A stretch of DNA of 64,000 nucleotides. Origin: Corynebacterium kalinowskii (GTDB lineage Bacteria > Actinomycetota > Actinomycetes > Mycobacteriales > Mycobacteriaceae). The first letter of the stretch is position 1, and each line of letters starts with the position of its first letter. The DNA lies in the NCBI RefSeq assembly GCF_009734385.1, contig NZ_CP046452.1, positions 62,001 to 126,000 of the forward strand. The letters are read 5' to 3'. The notes below the pieces were generated by a model that searched no databases, was not told the DNA's origin, and saw only the letters and a program-made list of their open reading frames with translations. Shown piece after piece: positions 16,301-24,413 of this stretch. The translations under genes were made by a program, and so were the position numbers.

Positions 16301-18409
16301 TTCATCGACCACTTACACAACGAAGTTGAGATTCCATTGGCCCCGATCGTCGATCTCCTACTGGAGGACTGCCACAATCTCGCGATTCCCGGCCTGCTCC
16401 ACGGGTTCTTGACCCGACACCTCGACGAGGCGGGAGACCTCCTCGACCCGTTTCTCGCCGACGTGACCGTCTGGCACTTGGAGATTGGGCGCGTGACGAC
16501 TGAAAGGGCGTTCACCGTGCGAGACCGTGACGCCGATATGCTGGCAGGCCAGGACAAGCGCAGATACTCGCCTCACGAAACTGTCGGCTGGATGGTCGTC
16601 AACGCACGCGCGACCGGCAACCAGGCACGTCTCGACCAACTTCGCGCAGTCGGCTCAAGACTACTGGAGTCGGCTCAACGGAATGTTGACGCCGAACAAA
16701 CAGTGGCATCGGAACCAGACCCTGCCGAGGCAGCTCTGACGAGAGAAGGACCGGAACAGTACCTGGCGATGATCGGCAGCTGGGCCGCGGAGTTCAGCGC
16801 CGAGAACTACGAGGCATCGGTCGTCGACGGCGGCGTCGTCGTTCAGTTCGGGCGTCCGGCAGAACTCGAAGCTGCACTAGCGCCAAGCAACGCCGAGATC
16901 AAGGCTACGCAGGCGTTCTTGCGGCTGCAGCTCGCATACGCGTTGAAGAACGAGACACCTGAGGCATGGCCGGTTGACTCGATCACTGCGGACATTGCCG
17001 AGGCGAGACGTCTCATGGATGAGAGCTCGTCCGCGATGCTTAACCGGCACGAAAACCCCGTCGTGGCGGTCGCGGCCGCAGGCCTGCGCGCGCACGCTCT
17101 GGGCCTCGCGACACTAGAACTGACCGAGTTGAACTGGGCGGTCGATATAGTTCTCACTGCAGCTGAAGAGCCATGGATAGATAGTTTCAGCTCCTCCTCT
17201 AGTCTCTTCTCCATGGGCGCCGACCGTGCCGCAGCCATCGCGGTGCCGCTTCTACTCCTGCCGGTCTTCGAGCACCTGGACGTGGACGCCGGTCGCCTTC
17301 AACGAGCCTTGATCTCGTTGGCGACGAGCATCTACGACGAGGTTCGCACCGCCTTCGCGAAAGGGACGGCGCCTGTCTGGGCAGCCGACTGCGCCACCAG
17401 CGAGGGGACGGTTTGCACGCGACACGAACCGCTGTGGGAGGCCATCCAGGCCTGCATTTCGACCGTTCGCCTAGGGCCATGGGAGTACGAAACGCAACGC
17501 CGACAACCTATCCCACTTGAGGGTCCCTTTGAGCAGACACTACTGACAGTCCCCGGCGACGAACTCTTGGTCAACCGTCTCCGCATGCCAGTGGTCTGCA
17601 ACCACGCCGCGCTCTCGTCTCAATGCACGGCTGCACGCGCGAAACTCCTCGCTAACCCGCTTTGGGACGCTCACCTGCGAGCTCTCGATCACGCCTGGCG
17701 CGGGAACTACGACCACCTGGGCGAACGCCATCACGAGCTCATCGCACGCCTGTTCATCCAGCTTGCAACCGAAGGAGACAGGGAAGCGCTCAACGCGCAC
17801 CTCCGCCTTTTCGCGTCGAACGCACACGCCCTTCATCTGTTGCTTCACAGCTTCGCAACCGCGTTCAGCTACGACGACGAACTGCGCCCCCTGCTGGCCG
17901 AGTTCTGGCCGCCATTAATGGTGACGGTTCTCGACGAGATCGACACAGGCACGAGCCTGATCGACGACTCCACCTCGTGGCACGACTACGCGATCTCCGC
18001 ACTACTTCCTGTACCGCAGATCAAGCCGGAAGACCTTGACCCCGGTGCAACGCTGAACAGCTGCAGAGCTTCTTGGGCACCGCCCGACGCCTTCGAAGGG
18101 GTGGTCGATCGATGGCTGGCCATTGGGAAGGGCGAGCCGAAGTGCGCCGAGTCCGTGGCGAAGTTCGCCCGGACGGCCCCGACCAGTTGGCAGGCAACAA
18201 CCGGACTCGTCTGGTTGGAGAGCGTGCTTCACGGAAGGTTCGGCGCGTTCGCAAACCGCATATGGTTCGTGACCAACTGGCTAGAGGAGCTACGCGCCTC
18301 CGCAGCTGTGGTGGGCCCGCCACTCGCCCGCTACCGCCGTATCGTGGACGGACTCGCCGCGGCTGGCGATTCGGCGTCGGTAGTGCTCCAACAGCTTGAA
18401 GAGAGTTAG
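13361..18409 (+). CDS. 1682-residue STAND-like NTPase with putative N-terminal nuclease-like domain
   Basis: Residues 331-340 are a Walker A motif (GEPDVGKSA), near residue 393 is a Walker B strand (RLLVIDGCEAV), and GVVAVTRSDG follows as a sensor-like strand. LLGRPGLVDALLR fits the helical 'GxP' position of NACHT/NB-ARC-like STAND proteins. The N-terminus (STGGGGVVLEHRYAATLLARLL ... VDDIVLEGKAP ... ASIGVRR) has the layout of Cap4/DUF4297-type PD-(D/E)xK nucleases. The canonical (E/Q)xK is not obvious and reads IGVRR, so that domain may be inactive or divergent. The last 1000 residues are helical with no family I can name and would be the sensor. Size, order and position among defence genes and mobile elements suggest an Avs-like anti-phage protein. 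That is inference. Its GC-rich codon use differs from the YobI-like gene and suggests separate acquisition. Confidence 0.65.
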   Translation: MMTDRAASSYSTGGGGVVLEHRYAATLLARLLVGAPCAEIGDNIELTKVRLQASDISAVDDIVLEGKAPDGALHRASIGVRRNPALNASDTASVPLIRDFLAVVTEHWDEVSAGPWSLVLAVAGSRQAFGQVAALSVIARSVSNADDFDAAVNRTGAANARTRQRLAHLKELVVAAAVEDIDLADLGADELVWRLLSSLSVRTLRLEGTDTSDRSSAVAVLQGAVLDGTSATAEAVLHRLAELVDEYAPSGAQVAGAMLRRRLTTYPLKQFGPHQRAWAIVERLDGLLRQQTRSTISAGTESVHLQRDEAVEALRRSMEACADAGGLLIVTGEPDVGKSALSVAVGDLLRANGAFVAGMSLRDVRGSVLEFEGQLGGVALADLFGGAPTATARLLVIDGCEAVLEGHESLFTELAASAMKQSIGVVAVTRSDGAKFVEAVLQRVADTVDPLQKVQTHVVQELTQAERALLAERIPGLTRVNENAKSNWLLGRPGLVDALLRSGRPIEPDRLLCEADVYVAVWNGLVLRDGTHRPGTAPPEEREDATLTVARRRLGAQEANPTSAAVRELRSDGVFRADANPALSQGPDFSTDLYRDFALCRLFLKVGWTPLTENAAPRWTIRAARLACEARLANLGDRTRRQVWDELAEEFNAIAVGEGIRWREVPVEALLTVGDARQAIGELWDVLQRGEDLDALLRLAASRYGGVFGDRFALAPIVEVAFCEGRDLGRPQAGTRDTQHKRVQELVLAWLRGMAHAGAGPDPLRQRVRETILGQDRPLYDEFAIQALAALGEDLNDAAASWLRTVARERPNSLREIPESPSSALALASIDPDLLLELTEAYYIEQPQPEDTELGWVGLRGRSHLDDGIRDFGHGNKFGFGPPSAAWYFGPFFRLLNLTPLKTIAFINRMLNQAAFYRVTDETQTVTADVDWSSYPGASLHLTAKSGPRHYVGDSHVWSWYRGTSVGPYPCMSALLALERFIDHLHNEVEIPLAPIVDLLLEDCHNLAIPGLLHGFLTRHLDEAGDLLDPFLADVTVWHLEIGRVTTERAFTVRDRDADMLAGQDKRRYSPHETVGWMVVNARATGNQARLDQLRAVGSRLLESAQRNVDAEQTVASEPDPAEAALTREGPEQYLAMIGSWAAEFSAENYEASVVDGGVVVQFGRPAELEAALAPSNAEIKATQAFLRLQLAYALKNETPEAWPVDSITADIAEARRLMDESSSAMLNRHENPVVAVAAAGLRAHALGLATLELTELNWAVDIVLTAAEEPWIDSFSSSSSLFSMGADRAAAIAVPLLLLPVFEHLDVDAGRLQRALISLATSIYDEVRTAFAKGTAPVWAADCATSEGTVCTRHEPLWEAIQACISTVRLGPWEYETQRRQPIPLEGPFEQTLLTVPGDELLVNRLRMPVVCNHAALSSQCTAARAKLLANPLWDAHLRALDHAWRGNYDHLGERHHELIARLFIQLATEGDREALNAHLRLFASNAHALHLLLHSFATAFSYDDELRPLLAEFWPPLMVTVLDEIDTGTSLIDDSTSWHDYAISALLPVPQIKPEDLDPGATLNSCRASWAPPDAFEGVVDRWLAIGKGEPKCAESVAKFARTAPTSWQATTGLVWLESVLHGRFGAFANRIWFVTNWLEELRASAAVVGPPLARYRRIVDGLAAAGDSASVVLQQLEES

Positions 18410-18451
18410 TCGCTCATCCGGCGGCGGTGCCTCAACCCGACTGAAGAAGCC

Positions 18452-18620
18452 CTGGGTATTGCCATGGCTCTGGCCAGGCAGCCGAAGCTGCTTATCCTCG
18501 ACGAGCCGACCAACGGGCTCGACCCTGCCGGTATCGAGGAGATCCGTGAGTTGTTGCGGCGACTTGCCGATGGGGGAGTGACCGTCATGGTCTCCTCCCA
18601 CCTGCTCAGTGAGGTTGATA
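18452..18620 (+). pseudogene. Stump of an ABC-transporter ATP-binding protein cut by the IS6 element
   Basis: The frame reads LGIAMALARQPKLLILDEPT, then NGLDPAGIEEIRELLRRL and VMVSSHLLSEVD. That is the Walker B, D-loop and H-loop region of a bacitracin/lantibiotic-type ABC ATPase. The Walker A half is missing upstream, and the 3' part is cut exactly where the IS6 element begins at 18621. Only about 55 codons remain. Confidence 0.85.
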
Positions 18621-19463
18621 GGTGCTGTTGCAAAGTTGGGCGGAGAGCAGCGAAGACTCAGTTTCTCATTCCCTGATGGCCGCTGCGTGTGGGCGTTCTC
18701 AGGCCGTCTCGAACACCCGGTTGACGATCACCGCGTCCGGGTTCGGTTGCCCGTAGGCAAACATCGTGCCCTGGCCTTTCCGCAATGAGTGCATCGCCTC
18801 CATCCCTTTCAACGTCCGATATGCAGATGTCCGGTTCTTAAACGCGCCCTTCGGCCCCAGGATTCGCTTCAGCCGCCCATGATCTCCCTCCAGAACGTTG
18901 TTCAGGTATTTCACCTGCCGGTGCTCCACTGTTGGCGGGCAGATTCCCTCTGACTTCAACTCGGCGATTGCCCTGGCCAGGGAGGGTGCTTTATCGGTGT
19001 TGATCACTCTGGGATACCCGGCTGACGCATTGGATCTGAGGGCCTTGGCCAGGAAACGCTTCGCTGCGGCCACGTTACGCTTTGGGGACAGGTAAAAATC
19101 CAGGGTATGCCCGCCCGCGGTGATCGCCCGATAGAAGTAGCACCACCTGCCGCCGACCCGGATATAGGTCTCATCCACCCGCCAGGACCTGGCCTGCCAG
19201 TCAGGTACCTGCCGGTACCACCGTGTTTGCCTGTCCAGCTCAGGGGCGTATTTCTGGACCCAGCGGTAGATCGTGGTGTGATCGATCGGCACGCCCCGCT
19301 CGGTCATCATTTCCTCCAAGTCTCGGTAGCTCACCCCGTAGCGGCAGTACCACCGCACCGCCCACAGGATGACCTCGCGAGGGAAATGACGACCCGAGAA
19401 GATACCCATGGCTGTGATTATTTCACGCAGGTCTTCCTGTCGCCCGAACTTTGCAACAGCACC
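18621..19463. mobile_element. IS6-family insertion sequence (843 bp)
   Basis: Ends carry perfect 17-bp inverted repeats, GGTGCTGTTGCAAAGTT at 18621-18637 and its complement at 19447-19463. These have the GTTGCAAA core typical of IS6/IS26-type ends. One transposase gene fills the element. The 8 bases outside each end (GGTTGATA, AGGCTTGG) differ, so no target duplication is seen. This suggests that recombination, deletion or replicative cointegrate formation rearranged the flanks: an ABC gene stump on the left and a 5'-truncated IS3 element on the right. Confidence 0.9.
18699..19409 (-). CDS. IS6-family transposase
   Basis: The 236-residue product has an N-terminal helix-turn-helix (SYRDLEEMMTERGVPIDHTTIYRWVQKYAPEL) and a DDE catalytic core. 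D is in WRVDETYIRVGG, D in VINTDKAPSLARAI, and E in NNVLEGDHGRLKRIL. Length and motif order are those of complete IS6/IS26-like transposases, so the copy is probably active. It lies fully inside the inverted repeats. The family is the one often found flanking resistance or accessory genes in corynebacteria. I did not assign an IS name. Confidence 0.93.
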   Translation of the reverse strand: MGIFSGRHFPREVILWAVRWYCRYGVSYRDLEEMMTERGVPIDHTTIYRWVQKYAPELDRQTRWYRQVPDWQARSWRVDETYIRVGGRWCYFYRAITAGGHTLDFYLSPKRNVAAAKRFLAKALRSNASAGYPRVINTDKAPSLARAIAELKSEGICPPTVEHRQVKYLNNVLEGDHGRLKRILGPKGAFKNRTSAYRTLKGMEAMHSLRKGQGTMFAYGQPNPDAVIVNRVFETA

Positions 19464-19884
19464 AGGCTTGGGGTATAAGGCAGCGGCACGTCGGCTTGGT
19501 GTTGCTTTTGGTCCGGTGCGAGTGCTTGCACGCCGGTTTACGCTTCATGGCAGGCTATGTCTTGTGGAGAAGCCAACCAAGCAGCAGTATTCCTTCGAGG
19601 TGAAGAAGGAAGTCGTTGACCGATTCAATGCTGGCGAGTCCAAGATGGACCTTGCCCGTGAATTCGGCCTGTCGTCCGACCAGCTTGCCACGAGTTGGGT
19701 GCGTGCCTGGCGTGCTGGTGGCGATGAGGCGTTGCGGCCTAAGCCGAAGGGACGTCCGAAGGGTAGTTCATCTTCGAAGGTATTGACTGAGGAAGATCGG
19801 CTGCGTCGCGAGGTAGAGAAACTGCGGGCAGAAAACGCGTATTTAAAAAAATTGCGGGACTTGAGGAACCAGCGACGAGGCTAA
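19464..19884 (+). pseudogene. IS3-family OrfA, start lost
   Basis: Two helix-turn-helix units are seen, GYKAAARRLGVAFGPVRVLARRF and SKMDLAREFGLSSDQLATSWVRAW. They are followed by a linker and a leucine-zipper-like helix (EEDRLRREVEKLRAENAYLKKL) as in IS150-group OrfA proteins. The N-terminal codons are missing at the IS6 junction. The native start cannot be placed, although a GTG within the remaining sequence could give a shortened protein. Close to its end, seven A residues at 19845-19851 would allow the -1 frameshift that makes the OrfAB transposase. Confidence 0.8.
19845..19851 (+). promoter_or_regulatory. A7 slippery site for -1 frameshift in IS3 orfA/orfB
   Basis: Seven consecutive A residues lie in orfA 30 bases before its stop. 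Shifting back one base here opens the orfB frame directly with no intervening stop. This is the standard IS3-family mechanism. Confidence 0.75.
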
Positions 19885-20744
19885 AAGCCGAGGCTATCGT
19901 CATCCTCAAGTCGGACCACTGCCTGGATGATCTTCTTGTTGCGGCCAGTCTTGCCAGATCAACATTTTTCTATCACCAACAACGCCTCACCAGGGCCGAT
20001 AAGCATGCCCAGCTCAAACAAGCAATCATCGAGGTCTTCGAGCGTATGAACCGTCGTTATGGTTACCGGCGGGTGCATGCTCAACTCCGACGGGAAGGAT
20101 GGGCGGTCAACCATAAGCTGGTCTACAAGCTCATGGACCAGCTCGGGTTGAAGTCAAAAGTCAGGGTGAAAAAGAAGTACAACTCCTACAAAGGCACAGT
20201 TAGCCACATCGCAAGCAATGTGCTGGATCGACACTTCACACCCGATGAGCCAAATATGGTGTGGGTAAGTGATGTCACGGAGTTTCGGGTTGCCGGCACC
20301 AAGGTCTACCTGTCGCCGATCATGGACTTATGTGATCGGTCGATCGTGTCGTATAGCGTGTCTACCTCACCGAATACAGCGTTGACAGCACAGTCGTTGC
20401 AGGATGCCATTGAAAAAGAATCGCCTGCTAAAGGACTGATTGTGCATACCGATCAAGGGTTCCAGTACCAGCATTCCAGCTGGCGCGGCCTGATCACGGG
20501 TACCGGCGGCACGCAGTCTATGTCGAGAAAAGGCAACTGCTACGACAATGCTGTAATGGAGAACTTCTTTGGGCATCTCAAGTCGGAGATGTACCACGGT
20601 GAATCATTCACCAGCCTCGAGGAATTCTCGCATGCACTTGATGAATACATCCGCTGGTACAACAACGAGCGCATCCAGAAACGACTCAAGGGTCTGACCC
20701 CGATGCAGTATCGGAGCCAGACCCTTGAGCCTCTAACCGCCTAG
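19851..20744 (+). CDS. IS3-family OrfB (transposase catalytic part)
   Basis: The frame continues from the A7 slippage site without a stop: IAGLEEPATRLKAEAIVILK ... RYGYRRVHAQLRREGWAVN. It then contains the rve-type DDE core, with D in VWVSDVTEFRV, D in IVHTDQGFQYQ, and E in NAVMENFFGHLKSEM. IRWYNNERIQKRLKGLTP follows as the family's C-terminal signature. A stand-alone start could be the ATG at 20046, but the natural product is an OrfAB fusion. The catalytic part appears complete, but the fusion lacks the OrfA start. Confidence 0.85.
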   Translation: MAGLEEPATRLKAEAIVILKSDHCLDDLLVAASLARSTFFYHQQRLTRADKHAQLKQAIIEVFERMNRRYGYRRVHAQLRREGWAVNHKLVYKLMDQLGLKSKVRVKKKYNSYKGTVSHIASNVLDRHFTPDEPNMVWVSDVTEFRVAGTKVYLSPIMDLCDRSIVSYSVSTSPNTALTAQSLQDAIEKESPAKGLIVHTDQGFQYQHSSWRGLITGTGGTQSMSRKGNCYDNAVMENFFGHLKSEMYHGESFTSLEEFSHALDEYIRWYNNERIQKRLKGLTPMQYRSQTLEPLTA

Positions 20745-20983
20745 AATTAAACCAGTCCAACTTTCGGGGGCCAGTCCATTTAGGTCGGGGCTTTCTTGTT
20801 TTTGGATCCTTAAGCCGGTGATTCCTCATATGTAAAACACAATAGTTCGAGTAGAAAAACCTCTACATCGGTACGAATGAAGAAAGTAGAACAGTTTCTA
20901 CACGCAATATCGGGTTTCACATATCGGGTTCATCAATTCACGCTTAGGCCAAGCCCTACAAATACGCTGTGCGAATGATTCAA

Positions 20984-21358
20984 TCAGTCTGCGGCAGTCC
21001 GAACGTGGGGGTGGCGATTGCCGTCGATAAGCGCGATCACTAGGTTGGGGCCGCACTCCCATGCCACCTCCCACCCCTGGTCGCGACGGCAGAGCACAGG
21101 GTGGCTGTCGAAGGTGAGATCGGACCATGCATAATTTGCGGCGAGTACTAAGTCCTCAGTTCGCAGTCTAAACTCCGGCAAGCTTAGCGAGCGAAAATTG
21201 ATAATCGCGGACATAAGCGCAGGTCGATCGGACTCGGTCGCCGTCGGATCGATGGCAAACGGTACCTCCCGACTCACAATGGGAAGGTGAATGGGCGTAG
21301 TGAAAAGGAACGGGTAAGTGTAAGTTACAGGGCCAATTTCAGGAATATTATTAATCAC
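20984..21358 (-). CDS. Hypothetical protein, 124 residues
   Basis: The product (MINNIPEIGPVTYTYPFLF... to ...GNRHPHVRTAAD) has balanced composition, no long hydrophobic segment and no motif I recognise. A stretch FRLRTEDLVLAANYAWSDL is plausibly helical. The start is a GTG and has no strong ribosome site. The gene is divergent from the GGDEF-EAL gene, with 37 bases between the starts. It may be a genuine small gene or chance. The region from the IS3 end (20778) to 20983 holds nothing recognisable. Confidence 0.4.
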   Translation of the reverse strand: MINNIPEIGPVTYTYPFLFTTPIHLPIVSREVPFAIDPTATESDRPALMSAIINFRSLSLPEFRLRTEDLVLAANYAWSDLTFDSHPVLCRRDQGWEVAWECGPNLVIALIDGNRHPHVRTAAD

Positions 21359-21395
21359 AGCTGATAAGGCTAGTCGAGTTTATGCAACGCGGTGA

Positions 21396-24300
21396 ATGAA
21401 TTCCTGCAAAGTGGGTAATAGGCAAACTATTGGAAATGTAGATATTATTTTTCCTATGGTTTCGAAACCGACAGCGCTGGGAATCACGCCAGTGCCCGTA
21501 CTCTTTCATGTGTTGTTCGCGCTTGCGTATCTAGTATCTGTCATCTCGACACTCAAAGTTGATGTGTCGGATCCGTTCTATTCCACAATCTGGGTACCAG
21601 CGGGTATTGCTGTGTGGTGGGCGGTGAAATGTCGCACCCGCGCTGAACTGATAGCTGCGCATGCCTTTGTGTTCTTCACCATCGTCACGGTTTTCCATGT
21701 TGTTGAACATCGTGGGGCAATTTCAGTCGTTCTAACTGCGACTTCTCATGTGTTGGCTGGCCCGTGCGTGCGCTTTTTCATGGCGGCAATTGATCGGATT
21801 CGTTTCGGTGGCCAGTGGATTTCGAGCAGACAGCGATCGCCCCTGGATCGCATCGTGTTCCCGAGTGATGTCTATCGCCTCCTGCTGGGGTCATTCGTAG
21901 GAATCGCGCTGTCCAAACTGTTGGCACTTGTCCGAATCTCTTATGATGGTGGCGCCGTCACAGCGGCGACATTTGCTAGCTTGTATCTGCGCGATCTCGC
22001 CGGAATCATCACGGTCGCTGGAGCAGGACTTGCGATCTTTTCGGCGACCAAGCGCACCCTCAACGCAGCTAAGCTGCTTGAACTGCTGATCGTCACTGGG
22101 ATAACTGGTGTGCTCATGTGGTTTGTGTTCAGCCCGTCCCGCCTTCTGCCAATCGTCTACCTGGTGATGTTGCCACTGTTTTGGAGCGCGACCAGGCTCG
22201 ATGTGTCACTGGCGACCTTGCACGCGGTGATCACTGCATTTGGAGCGTCAGTACTTGGTTATCTCAATGGTGGTGCGGCTTTCGCAGCGATTGATCATCC
22301 GTTGTCGCACGTTGTGGCCATCCGCCTGTTCATCATCATGTGTATCTTGTTGTCCCTGGTGGTTTCGACCACGGTTCAACAGCGCATGGCGTTGGTCGCA
22401 GACCTGGAAGCCTTAGTGAAGACGATTCCCGATGCGCTCATCACGGTGGACAGAAATGGTGATGCCTCTATGCTCAATTTGGCAGGCCGAAATGTCGTAA
22501 CGAGCAACACCGATGGCAGCTTCAGCAAGCGCCCATTGCGACGTGTGAATGGCTCAACACTTAAAGATGAGGAAAGCCCGAGCGCTCGGTCGCTGCGCGG
22601 GGAACAGGTGCATCTCGCGATGGTGAAGCTGGCTGACCCACACAATGACCTCGAAAAGCAGCGCATCTACGCTGTAAGTTCCTCGCCGCTCTATGACACG
22701 GATCCGACCGCCCCCTCCCGCGCTCTGGTGCTCTATCACGACACGACCGAGGAGTACCGCGCCGTTAAGAAGGCTCGACAGGCTCACGAAGAAATGGTGA
22801 ATCTTTTCGAAAGTGCCCCGCAGGGCATTGCAACCGTGTCCCTTGACGGGTGCATCATCGATGTCAATCGTGCGTTCACCGAGCTATTGCAGCTGCCAGC
22901 GCAGGAGATGATCGGAAGTCGAATCGCTGAGATCACCAGCAACGAGAGCTTTGGCAAACAGGTCGAAGAGGCCCAGCGCGAACCTGGACGCCTTTTCGAG
23001 GGTGATTATCCAGTGCAGTGTGCCGATGGCAGTGAAAAGATCGTCGCAATCTCCATCCGGCATCTCGTGCCTCAAGAATCTGCCAGTGAGGTACTCCTGG
23101 TCAACGCGGTTGATATCACTGAGCGCCAGGAACTGCACAACACGATTACGCATATGGCCGAACATGATTCGCTGACTGGACTGCTCAACCGTCGTGCCTT
23201 CACTCGTGAGTTGAACAACTTGGTAGACGAGAGCACAGAAGAGCAGCGTGACTTTTCCCTGCTGCTCATTGACATGGACAATTTCAAAGCCGTCAACGAC
23301 AGCTTTGGACACCACACAGGTGACATCATCCTGATCGAGTTCGCCGAAATATTCCGCGAATGTGTGGGAGAGAATGGAATTATTGGACGCTTAGGTGGCG
23401 ACGAATTTGTAGTCGCGCTCCCGGACACTGATCGCACCAGAGCCGAAGCGATAGGCGAGGCGATTGCCAGTGCGACACGCGAGAACTTCCACGGCAGAGG
23501 CGGAGCAATTCAGGATGTGACCGTGAGCATCGGCATCGCCACGCTTTCCGAAGCCATGGCCCGCGGCACCAAGGTACTCCAGCTCGCTGACGATTTGATG
23601 TACCAAGCAAAACACGCCGGACGAAACACCTTCGCAACTGTGGCGAGCTCAGAAACGCAAAGATCCATGATGGAGATTCTTGAAACTGGCGCCTTCGACA
23701 TCCATCTACAGCCGGTGTATGACATTCGCGGCCGACGGATCATATCCGCGGAAGGCCTAATGCGCTTCACCGATCCAGCAATAAAAATTGGCGTCATGGA
23801 CTTCCTGGCCGCCGTTGGCCGGGCAGGACGCTGTTCTCAGCTCGATGCCCTGGTGCTGCAAAAGGGGATTAGTTTGATTCCTCGCTTACAACAGGTGTGT
23901 CCAGACTTCCGCTTGTCACTCAACATTTCGCCACAGTCAGTGGAACGACCTGAGTTCCCTCAGTTGGTCATCGATGAGCTAGACAAGCACCAGGTGAAGC
24001 CGGGCTCTCTCATTTTGGAGATCACGGAAACTGATGCGGTGGAGAACTCTGAGGTAACTACGGTGTTCCGGGAACGTCTACGGGAGCGTGGTGTCTACCT
24101 TGCAATTGATGACTTCGGCTCCGGACACCACCATTACCGGTCGCTGAAGACCATGGGTTTTGACACCATCAAAATCGATGGTGACTTTGTGCAGGGTTGT
24201 GCAACCAATGACGTCGATAAGGCGATTGTGGCGTCGATCGTTCACCTAGCCCAAGCGCAAAGTATGAAAACTGTGGCAGAGTACGTATCTGATGGACACA

Positions 24301-24413
24301 TCTACAATTGTGTTTCTGAACTCGGAGTCGACTTTGCCCAAGGTTTCCATATTGGTGCTGCAGTGCCAGTCGACACCTTCATTTCTACACACCTAGTTGG
24401 TACACATGAATAA
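21396..24413 (+). CDS. Membrane-anchored PAS-GGDEF-EAL cyclic-di-GMP enzyme
   Basis: The 1005-residue protein starts with about eight to ten hydrophobic segments (residues 30-330) resembling a MASE1-type sensor. PAS-like regions follow at about 345-450 and 465-580, then a GGDEF domain with intact RLGGDEF at about 664-670, then an EAL domain. In the EAL domain the signature reads EGL (about 785), with LNIS, EITE, DDFGSG (about 904), KIDGDF and a QG present, so phosphodiesterase activity is possible. No RxxD inhibitory site precedes GGDEF. The protein could make or degrade c-di-GMP. The next gene, a processive glycosyltransferase, overlaps by 8 bp, suggesting that the signal controls polysaccharide synthesis. 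An ATG at 21456 is an alternative start. Confidence 0.85.
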   Translation: MNSCKVGNRQTIGNVDIIFPMVSKPTALGITPVPVLFHVLFALAYLVSVISTLKVDVSDPFYSTIWVPAGIAVWWAVKCRTRAELIAAHAFVFFTIVTVFHVVEHRGAISVVLTATSHVLAGPCVRFFMAAIDRIRFGGQWISSRQRSPLDRIVFPSDVYRLLLGSFVGIALSKLLALVRISYDGGAVTAATFASLYLRDLAGIITVAGAGLAIFSATKRTLNAAKLLELLIVTGITGVLMWFVFSPSRLLPIVYLVMLPLFWSATRLDVSLATLHAVITAFGASVLGYLNGGAAFAAIDHPLSHVVAIRLFIIMCILLSLVVSTTVQQRMALVADLEALVKTIPDALITVDRNGDASMLNLAGRNVVTSNTDGSFSKRPLRRVNGSTLKDEESPSARSLRGEQVHLAMVKLADPHNDLEKQRIYAVSSSPLYDTDPTAPSRALVLYHDTTEEYRAVKKARQAHEEMVNLFESAPQGIATVSLDGCIIDVNRAFTELLQLPAQEMIGSRIAEITSNESFGKQVEEAQREPGRLFEGDYPVQCADGSEKIVAISIRHLVPQESASEVLLVNAVDITERQELHNTITHMAEHDSLTGLLNRRAFTRELNNLVDESTEEQRDFSLLLIDMDNFKAVNDSFGHHTGDIILIEFAEIFRECVGENGIIGRLGGDEFVVALPDTDRTRAEAIGEAIASATRENFHGRGGAIQDVTVSIGIATLSEAMARGTKVLQLADDLMYQAKHAGRNTFATVASSETQRSMMEILETGAFDIHLQPVYDIRGRRIISAEGLMRFTDPAIKIGVMDFLAAVGRAGRCSQLDALVLQKGISLIPRLQQVCPDFRLSLNISPQSVERPEFPQLVIDELDKHQVKPGSLILEITETDAVENSEVTTVFRERLRERGVYLAIDDFGSGHHHYRSLKTMGFDTIKIDGDFVQGCATNDVDKAIVASIVHLAQAQSMKTVAEYVSDGHIYNCVSELGVDFAQGFHIGAAVPVDTFISTHLVGTHE

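Larger units (their letters stand above)
19464..20778 (+). mobile_element. IS3-family (IS150-group) element, 5' truncated
   Basis: The overlapping orfA/orfB arrangement with an A7 slippage site is that of the IS150 group. The right terminal repeat is at 20756-20778 and on the minus strand reads TGGACTGGCCCCCG..., the TG...CA type of end. The left end and the first codons of orfA are missing because the IS6 element abuts them at 19463. The element cannot transpose by itself as it stands. Confidence 0.85.
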
